Positions 5,921-10,671 of a stretch of DNA of 10,671 nt are shown here, piece after piece. Position numbers and translations under genes: made by a program. The DNA comes from Acidimicrobiia bacterium (GTDB lineage Bacteria; Actinomycetota; Acidimicrobiia; Acidimicrobiales; SZUA-35): assembly GCA_029857855.1 (NCBI GenBank), contig JAOUGG010000040.1, positions 1 to 10,671 of the forward strand. Reading direction: 5' to 3'. The notes beneath the pieces were generated by a model, which was not told where the DNA came from, ran no database searches, and saw nothing but the letters and a program-made list of their open reading frames with translations. Numbering within the stretch: position 1 is the stretch's first letter; each line of letters opens with the position of its first letter.

Positions 5921-7591
5921 ATGGCGCAGGGACACGACGATCCCGGATCGGTTGAGAACCGCCACTACGACTTCGTCGTCGTCGGCGGGGGATCTGCGGG
6001 CTCGGCGATCGCCAACCGCCTGAGCGCCGACCCGTCCAACCGAGTCCTCGTGCTGGAGGCGGGTCGCCCCGACTACCGGTGGGACGTCTTCATCCACATG
6101 CCCGCCGCGCTCACGTACCCGATCGGCAGCCGGTTCTACGACTGGAAATACGAGACCGAGCCCGAGCCGTTCATGGGTGGTCGACGGGTCTATCACGCCC
6201 GGGGCAAGGTGCTCGGCGGATCGAGCAGCATCAACGGCATGATCTTCCAGCGGGGGAACCCGATGGACTACCAGAAATGGGCGGCCATGCCCGGCCTCGA
6301 GAATTGGAGCTACGCCCACTGCCTGCCCTACTTCAAACGCATGGAGACCTGCCTCGCCGGGGCCGACGAGTGGCGCGGCGGCGACGGACCGCTGATCCTG
6401 GAACGGGGCCCGGCCGCCTCGCCCTTGTTCCAGGCCTGGCTCGACGCCGGGCCCCAGGCCGGGTTCAGCCGCACCACCGACGTGAACGGCTACCGCCAGG
6501 AGGGGTTCGCCGCCTTCGACAAGAACGTGTACCGGGGCCGGAGGTTGAGCGCGGCCCGCGCCTATCTCCACCCGGTCATGGACCGCCCCAACCTCGACGT
6601 CGTCACCCGCGCCCTGACCACCAGGATCGACTTCGACGGCAACCGGGCCGTCGGCGTCACCTACCGACACCGGCGGCGTAAACATTCAGTGAAGGCCGCC
6701 AACGTGATCTCCTGCGGCGGTGCGTTCAACACGCCCCAGCTGCTGCAACTGTCGGGGGTGGGCGATCCGGAGCATCTTCGGTCGGTCGGGGTCGACACCG
6801 TGGCGTCGCTACCCGGCGTCGGCGAGAACCTGAAGGATCACCTGGAGGTCTACATCCAGTTCGCCTGCACCGAACCGGTGTCGATGCAGCCGCACCTGGC
6901 CAACTGGCGGAAGCCGTGGATCGGGCTTCAGTGGTTGGCCCGACGCGGCCCGGCGGCCACCAACCACTTCGAGGCAGGCGCCTTCGTCCGCAGCAATCCG
7001 ACCGAGACCTACCCGAACCTCATGTTCCACTTCCTTCCCATCGCCATACGCTACGACGGCACCGCCCCGACCGATGGTCACGGCTATCAGGTTCACGTCG
7101 GTCCGATGTACTCGGACTCGAAAGGGACCGTGAAGATCCGATCCACCGACCCGACGGACAAGCCGGCGATCCTGTTCAACTACCTGTCGACCGAACAGGA
7201 CCGGCGGGAGTGGATCGAAGCGGTTCGGGTGACCCGCGACATCCTCAACCAGGCGGCGTTCGACCCCTACAACGGCGGGGAGATCTCGCCCGGACCGTCG
7301 GTCGAGACCGATCAGGAGATCATGGACTGGGTGGCCCGCGACGCCGAGACGGCGCTGCATCCGTCGTGCACCGCCCGGATGGGCACTGACGATCTGGCGG
7401 TGGTCGATCCGGCCACGATGGCGGTTCACAACACCTCGAACCTGTTTGTGGTCGACGCCTCGGTCATGCCGGAGATCACCAACGGGAACATCTACGCCCC
7501 CACGATGATGATCGCCGAGAAGGCCGCTGATCTGATCCTCGGCAACACCCCGCTGGCGGTCGAGCACGTGGAGGTCCACCAGGGTGGCTGA
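5921..7591 (+). CDS. GMC-family FAD-dependent dehydrogenase, choline dehydrogenase (BetA)-like
   Basis: This 556-residue glucose-methanol-choline oxidoreductase has a Rossmann FAD site VVGGGSAG (20-27) and LEAG (45-48), the first GMC signature [15 protein letters not shown] (95-109), and the second [15 protein letters not shown] (267-281). The catalytic His is expected at 480 in [11 protein letters not shown], with the partner Asn at 523 in ITNGNIYAP. From memory of E. coli BetA, long stretches agree, for example YETEPEPFM (77-85), PGLENWSY (124-131), NHFEAG (348-353) and HVGPMYS (392-398). Choline to betaine aldehyde at the membrane, passing electrons to the respiratory chain, is therefore the best guess. 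Against this, no betaine aldehyde dehydrogenase (BetB) or BetI is adjacent; the next gene is an SDR, so another primary alcohol is possible. Family call is very strong, substrate moderate. The stop overlaps the SDR start by eight bases. Confidence 0.88.
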   Translation: MAQGHDDPGSVENRHYDFVVVGGGSAGSAIANRLSADPSNRVLVLEAGRPDYRWDVFIHMPAALTYPIGSRFYDWKYETEPEPFMGGRRVYHARGKVLGGSSSINGMIFQRGNPMDYQKWAAMPGLENWSYAHCLPYFKRMETCLAGADEWRGGDGPLILERGPAASPLFQAWLDAGPQAGFSRTTDVNGYRQEGFAAFDKNVYRGRRLSAARAYLHPVMDRPNLDVVTRALTTRIDFDGNRAVGVTYRHRRRKHSVKAANVISCGGAFNTPQLLQLSGVGDPEHLRSVGVDTVASLPGVGENLKDHLEVYIQFACTEPVSMQPHLANWRKPWIGLQWLARRGPAATNHFEAGAFVRSNPTETYPNLMFHFLPIAIRYDGTAPTDGHGYQVHVGPMYSDSKGTVKIRSTDPTDKPAILFNYLSTEQDRREWIEAVRVTRDILNQAAFDPYNGGEISPGPSVETDQEIMDWVARDAETALHPSCTARMGTDDLAVVDPATMAVHNTSNLFVVDASVMPEITNGNIYAPTMMIAEKAADLILGNTPLAVEHVEVHQGG

Positions 7592-8315
7592 CCCCGACGG
7601 GGTGATCGTCGTGGCCGGTGCGGCCGGGGGCATCGGTCGGGCCGTGGTGGCCGACTGCCTGGCCCGGTCGGCCAAGGTCGCGGGCCTCGTCCATCGCCCG
7701 TCGCCGGACCCCATGGGGTCGGTGCCCGAGTTCGTGGTCGACATCACCGACCGAACCGCCGTGTTCGCGGCCATCGACCGGGTGGCCGAGGAGGTCGGGT
7801 CGATCGCCGGTCTGGTCAACACCTCCGCCGTGCAGGATCTTGGCCGGCTCGATGAGCTGAGCGACACAGACTGGAACACGATGATCGCGGTGAACCTCAC
7901 CGGTGCCCACCATCTCACCCAGGCCGTGGCGGCCTCGATGGCGAACGCAGGCCAGGTGAGCGGTTCGATCGTCCACATCGCCTCGATCGAGGGCCATCGC
8001 CCGGCCCCGGCCCACGGTCACTACGGCGCATCGAAGGCGGCACTGATCTCCTACGTGAAGTCGGCAGCCGCCGAACTGGGTCCTGCCGGTGTGCGGGTCA
8101 ACTCGATCTCGCCGGGCCTGTGCCACCGAGCCGGTCTCGAAGCCGACTGGCCCGACGGCGTCGAACGGTGGCGGAGGACCGCCCCGTTGGGCCGCCTCGT
8201 CGCCGCCGCCGAGGTGGCGCGTGTCTGCTGGTTTTTCCTGTCCGACCAGTCAGCCGCCGTGACCGGTGCCGACCTCGTCGTCGACGCCGGGGTGATGGCC
8301 ACGGCGGGCTGGTAG
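7584..8315 (+). CDS. SDR family NAD(P)-dependent oxidoreductase
   Basis: This classical short-chain dehydrogenase of 243 residues should reduce or oxidise a carbonyl/alcohol pair with NAD(P). The cofactor motif is AGAAGGIG (11-18), a variant of TGxxxGIG. The usual NNAG is replaced by VNTSA (78-82). The structural Asn is N104 (AVNLTG). The catalytic set is S134 (IASIEG), Y147 and K151 (YGASK), followed by RVNSISPG (171-178). The C-terminal [10 protein letters not shown] (228-237) matches the usual SDR end. GTG 7584 is the start, with GGAGG at 7570-7574; it overlaps the betA-like stop by eight bases, implying coupled translation and a shared pathway. The substrate is unknown; a downstream step on the product of the GMC enzyme is a reasonable inference. 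Confidence 0.85.
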   Translation: MADPDGVIVVAGAAGGIGRAVVADCLARSAKVAGLVHRPSPDPMGSVPEFVVDITDRTAVFAAIDRVAEEVGSIAGLVNTSAVQDLGRLDELSDTDWNTMIAVNLTGAHHLTQAVAASMANAGQVSGSIVHIASIEGHRPAPAHGHYGASKAALISYVKSAAAELGPAGVRVNSISPGLCHRAGLEADWPDGVERWRRTAPLGRLVAAAEVARVCWFFLSDQSAAVTGADLVVDAGVMATAGW

Positions 8316-8326
8316 AACAAACATCT

Positions 8327-8332
8327 GAAGGA
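8327..8332 (+). promoter_or_regulatory. Ribosome binding site GAAGGA that fixes the start of the aldolase-SDR gene
   Basis: GAAGGA lies six bases before GTG 8339. The same frame is open back to 8120, but those 73 codons lie mostly inside the preceding SDR gene and encode an Arg-rich unconserved stretch, so GTG 8339 is preferred. Confidence 0.7.
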
Positions 8333-8338
8333 TTGTCC

Positions 8339-10348
8339 GTGCTGAAACCCCGAACCCTCTCAACTGGCTGGACCGATCTCGATCCGGGCCCGCTCGACCT
8401 CACCGATCCGGTCCACGCATGCTGCCACGGCTCGCGGCTCCTCGGCCGGGAACCGTCGTTCGTGTTGCACGGCGGCGGCAACACATCGGTCAAACACCGG
8501 TGGGACGACATCACCGGACGGACCGTCGACGCCCTGTACGTGAAGGGCTCCGGCTGGGATCTGGCCACGATCGAGCCCGCCGGCTTCGCCCCGCTCCGGC
8601 TCAGCCGCCTCCACGAACTCCTCGACCTCGACCAGCTCTCCGATCCCGACATGACCCGGGAGCTGGCGGCGTCCAAACTCGATCCGGCCGCCCCCCAGCC
8701 ATCGGTGGAGGCGCTCCTCCACGCCTACCTGCCGTTCCCGGCTGTCCAGCATTCCCACGCCGATGCGATCGTGGCCATGACCAACACCGCCGACGGTGAG
8801 GCCAACTGCCGGGAGATCTACGGCGACGACGTGGTCGTCATCCCTTATGTGATGCCCGGGTTCGATCTCGCCCGCAAGGTGCGGGAGCTGTGGCCGGAGC
8901 AGGCCGGTGGCCACACCGTCGGCATGGTGCTGCTCAACCACGGGCTGTTCACCTTCGGTGCCGACACCGAGCAGGCGCTGGCTCGCCACGTCGATCTGAT
9001 CGAGCAGTGCGAGTCGTGGCTCCGGGAGCAGCACACGCCGCCGACGGGCGCCCCTCCGCCGGCCGTTCCTGCAATCGATCGACTCGACCTCTGCCGGATC
9101 AGAACCGACGTCTCGGCCGCCGCCGACCGTCCAATGATCGCCACCAGCCATCGAGGCGATGATGTTGCCGCTCTGTTGGCCCGTGACGATTGGGCCGACC
9201 TCTCGCAGCGGGGACCGCTGACCCCTGATCATGTGCTGCGAACCAAACGGCTGCCGCAGGTCGGCCGCGACGTCGCCGCATACGTGGCCGACTATCGGCG
9301 GTACTTCGACGACAACCAGGAGCGGGCCCGTGAGGCCGGGCGGGGCGACCTGACCATGCTCGACCCCGCGCCGCGAGTCGTGCTCGACGACGTCCTCGGC
9401 CTCATCACCATCGGTCGGACACGGACCGAATCCGACATCGTGGCCGACATCTACCACCACACCATCGACGTGGTCACCACCGTCGAGGACGACCTGGGCG
9501 GCTATGTCGCACTCGACGCCGCCGACCTCTTCGACTGTGAGTACTGGGACCTCGAACAGGCGAAGCTCCGCCGGCAGGGTGCACCACCGCCGCTGGCCGG
9601 GCAGGTCGCCGTGGTCACCGGCGCCGCGTCCGGAATCGGGCGGGCCTGCGCCGCGGAACTGATCGCTCAGGGAGCGGCCGTCGTTGGGCTCGATCTGTCC
9701 GACGAGACCGCCGCAACCTTCGATCGGTCGGGATGGCTCGGGCTGCAGGTCGACGTGACCGACGAAGCGGCTGTTGACGGCGCTCTCGACGCCGCCGTGA
9801 GTTCCTTCGGAGGTGTGGACATCGTCGTCGTCTGTGCCGGGGTTTTCGCCGCCTCGCTCCCCATCGACGCGCTCGACGGCGAAACCTGGAGCCGCACCCA
9901 GGCCGTCAACGTGGATTCCGTGGTCACGCTGTTCAGCAAGGTCCATCCGCTCCTGCAGCTTTCGCCGGTCGACGGGCGGGTGGTGGTCGTCGGATCGAAG
10001 AACGTGGCCGCCCCCGGGCGGGGTGCCGCGGCCTACTCGGCGTCGAAGGCGGCGCTGACCCAGCTAGCTCGCGTCGCGGCGCTCGAATGGGCCGAGGACG
10101 GCATTCGGGTGAACGTCGTCCACCCGGACGCCGTGTTCGACACCGGCTTGTGGTCGGACGAGCTGGTGGCCCAGCGGGCCGAGAGCTACGGGATGACACC
10201 GGAGGACTACAAGCGACGGAATCTACTCCGAACGGAGGTCACCTCGATCACCGTGGCCCGGGCGGTCGTCTCGCTGTGTGGCCCGGCGTTCGCCGCGACC
10301 ACCGGCGCCCAGATTCCGATCGATGGCGGCAGCGACCGGGTCGTGTAG
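8339..10348 (+). CDS. Bifunctional class II aldolase / short-chain dehydrogenase fusion (RhaD/RhaE-like architecture)
   Basis: Starting at GTG 8339 the protein is 669 residues, the usual size for these fusions. Residues ~20-235 are a class II (zinc) aldolase domain: HGGGNTSVK (44-52) is the phosphate-binding loop, H138 and H140 (QHSHAD) and H201 (NHGLFTFG) are likely zinc ligands, and VKGSGWDLATIEPAG (68-82) is typical. A linker domain (~250-415) leads to a classical SDR: TGAASGIG (427-434), N524, S553, Y566 and K570 (YSASK), ending IDGGSDR. Relatives are annotated as rhamnulose-1-phosphate aldolase/lactaldehyde dehydrogenase or simply as bifunctional aldolase/SDR. The expected chemistry is cleavage of a ketose-1-phosphate to DHAP plus an aldehyde, then oxidation or reduction of that aldehyde. 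No rhamnose isomerase or kinase is in the window, so the sugar is open. Gaps of 23 bases before and 22 after indicate an operon with the SDR and mtnA. Confidence 0.85.
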   Translation: MLKPRTLSTGWTDLDPGPLDLTDPVHACCHGSRLLGREPSFVLHGGGNTSVKHRWDDITGRTVDALYVKGSGWDLATIEPAGFAPLRLSRLHELLDLDQLSDPDMTRELAASKLDPAAPQPSVEALLHAYLPFPAVQHSHADAIVAMTNTADGEANCREIYGDDVVVIPYVMPGFDLARKVRELWPEQAGGHTVGMVLLNHGLFTFGADTEQALARHVDLIEQCESWLREQHTPPTGAPPPAVPAIDRLDLCRIRTDVSAAADRPMIATSHRGDDVAALLARDDWADLSQRGPLTPDHVLRTKRLPQVGRDVAAYVADYRRYFDDNQERAREAGRGDLTMLDPAPRVVLDDVLGLITIGRTRTESDIVADIYHHTIDVVTTVEDDLGGYVALDAADLFDCEYWDLEQAKLRRQGAPPPLAGQVAVVTGAASGIGRACAAELIAQGAAVVGLDLSDETAATFDRSGWLGLQVDVTDEAAVDGALDAAVSSFGGVDIVVVCAGVFAASLPIDALDGETWSRTQAVNVDSVVTLFSKVHPLLQLSPVDGRVVVVGSKNVAAPGRGAAAYSASKAALTQLARVAALEWAEDGIRVNVVHPDAVFDTGLWSDELVAQRAESYGMTPEDYKRRNLLRTEVTSITVARAVVSLCGPAFAATTGAQIPIDGGSDRVV

Positions 10349-10370
10349 CTCGCGAGGGAGACGATTGACA

Positions 10371-10671
10371 ATGCAGACCATCAGCTGGAACGACGACGCG
10401 ATCGACCTGATCGACCAGACCAAACTGCCCCATGAGCTGACCGTGTTTCGGGCCACCACCGTGGCCCAGCTCGTCGACGCCATAAAACGACTGGTGGTGC
10501 GAGGCGCACCGGCCATCGGGGTCGCCGGCGGCTACGGCGTGGTGCTGGCCATGGGCGAGGCCGATCCGACGACCGACCCGGAGGCGTTCGCCCGGCTCGT
10601 CGACGAGGTTCGCAACGCTCGCCCCACGGCTGTGAACCTGGCGGTACGGGTTGACGAGGTCCTGACCGCCG
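10371..10671 (+). CDS. mtnA: S-methyl-5-thioribose-1-phosphate isomerase family (3' partial)
   Basis: One hundred codons are visible before the window ends; the family is about 330-360 residues. The N-terminus is typical of MtnA: ISWND near residue 4, a DQTKLP segment (15-20), VRGAPAIGVAGGYGVVLA (43-60), and RPTAVNLAV (84-92). MtnA converts 5-methylthioribose-1-P to 5-methylthioribulose-1-P in methionine salvage; DrdI-type relatives do the same for 5-deoxyribose-1-P. The active-site Cys and Asp lie beyond the window, so intactness cannot be judged. ATG 10371 is chosen, with GGGAG at 10356-10360 rather far upstream (10 bases); an in-frame TTG at 10365 is possible, with a spacing of 4. It lies 22 bases after the aldolase-SDR gene and is almost certainly cotranscribed with it. 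Confidence 0.85.
   Translation, partial: MQTISWNDDAIDLIDQTKLPHELTVFRATTVAQLVDAIKRLVVRGAPAIGVAGGYGVVLAMGEADPTTDPEAFARLVDEVRNARPTAVNLAVRVDEVLTA

Noticed and set aside
5075..6685. Open minus-strand frame of 536 codons
   Set aside because: It is antisense to the lutB end, lutC and the betA-like gene. No motif is recognisable and no ribosome site was noticed.
8120..8338. N-terminal extension of the aldolase-SDR protein by 73 codons
   Set aside because: The stretch overlaps the preceding SDR gene and encodes a run of Arg-rich residues unlike the family. GAAGGA followed by GTG 8339 gives a proper start and the normal length.
8360..9946. Open minus-strand frame of 528 codons
   Set aside because: It is antisense to the aldolase-SDR fusion, with biased Asp/Gly/Val/Glu shadow composition and no domain.

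Overview
The window is high-GC DNA (clearly well above 60% by eye) in which every supported gene lies on the + strand. GTG starts are frequent, several start and stop codons overlap, and TANNNT-type -10 boxes are present. Together with long Pro/Thr/Ser linkers on a secreted protein, this suggests an Actinomycetota chromosome, perhaps of the Acidimicrobiia. That placement is an impression from sequence style, not a computed result. I see no tRNA, rRNA, CRISPR array, insertion sequence or phage gene.

Layout. (1) Positions 3-1595: the 3' part of a gene for an extracellular right-handed beta-helix protein, ending in a Pro/Thr/Ser-rich tail of about 255 residues with no recognisable anchor. (2) 1596-1746: an intergenic region with a 7-7-7 inverted repeat next to a candidate -10 box, and a short direct repeat. 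(3) 1747-2757: a luciferase-like (LLM class) flavin-dependent oxidoreductase. (4) 2775-5857: a tight run made of a 56-residue DUF1992 gene followed by lutA, lutB and lutC, the iron-sulfur L-lactate oxidation complex. Each gene overlaps the next. A TAACCT box six bases before the GTG of the small gene suggests a leaderless transcript that may drive the whole lut run. (5) 5921-10671: a second tight run consisting of a BetA-like GMC dehydrogenase, a short-chain dehydrogenase (SDR), a class II aldolase fused to an SDR, and the first 100 codons of mtnA (5-methylthioribose-1-phosphate isomerase family), which is cut by the window end.

How the genes may work together. LutABC turns L-lactate into pyruvate. 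Class II aldolase-SDR fusions of this architecture include enzymes that cleave a ketose-1-phosphate to DHAP plus an aldehyde and then act on the aldehyde; in the rhamnose case lactaldehyde becomes lactate, which would feed LutABC. MtnA-family isomerases produce ketose-1-phosphates (methylthioribulose-1-P or 5-deoxyribulose-1-P), the type of substrate such aldolases cleave in the DHAP shunt and the 5-deoxyribose disposal pathways. The most interesting hypothesis for the window is therefore that the isomerase and the aldolase-SDR fusion act in sequence on a 5-deoxy- or 5-methylthio-pentose phosphate, or that the fusion feeds lactate into LutABC. The BetA-like enzyme and the stand-alone SDR would be further alcohol/aldehyde oxidation steps of unknown substrate. 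All of this linkage is inference from gene order and family knowledge.
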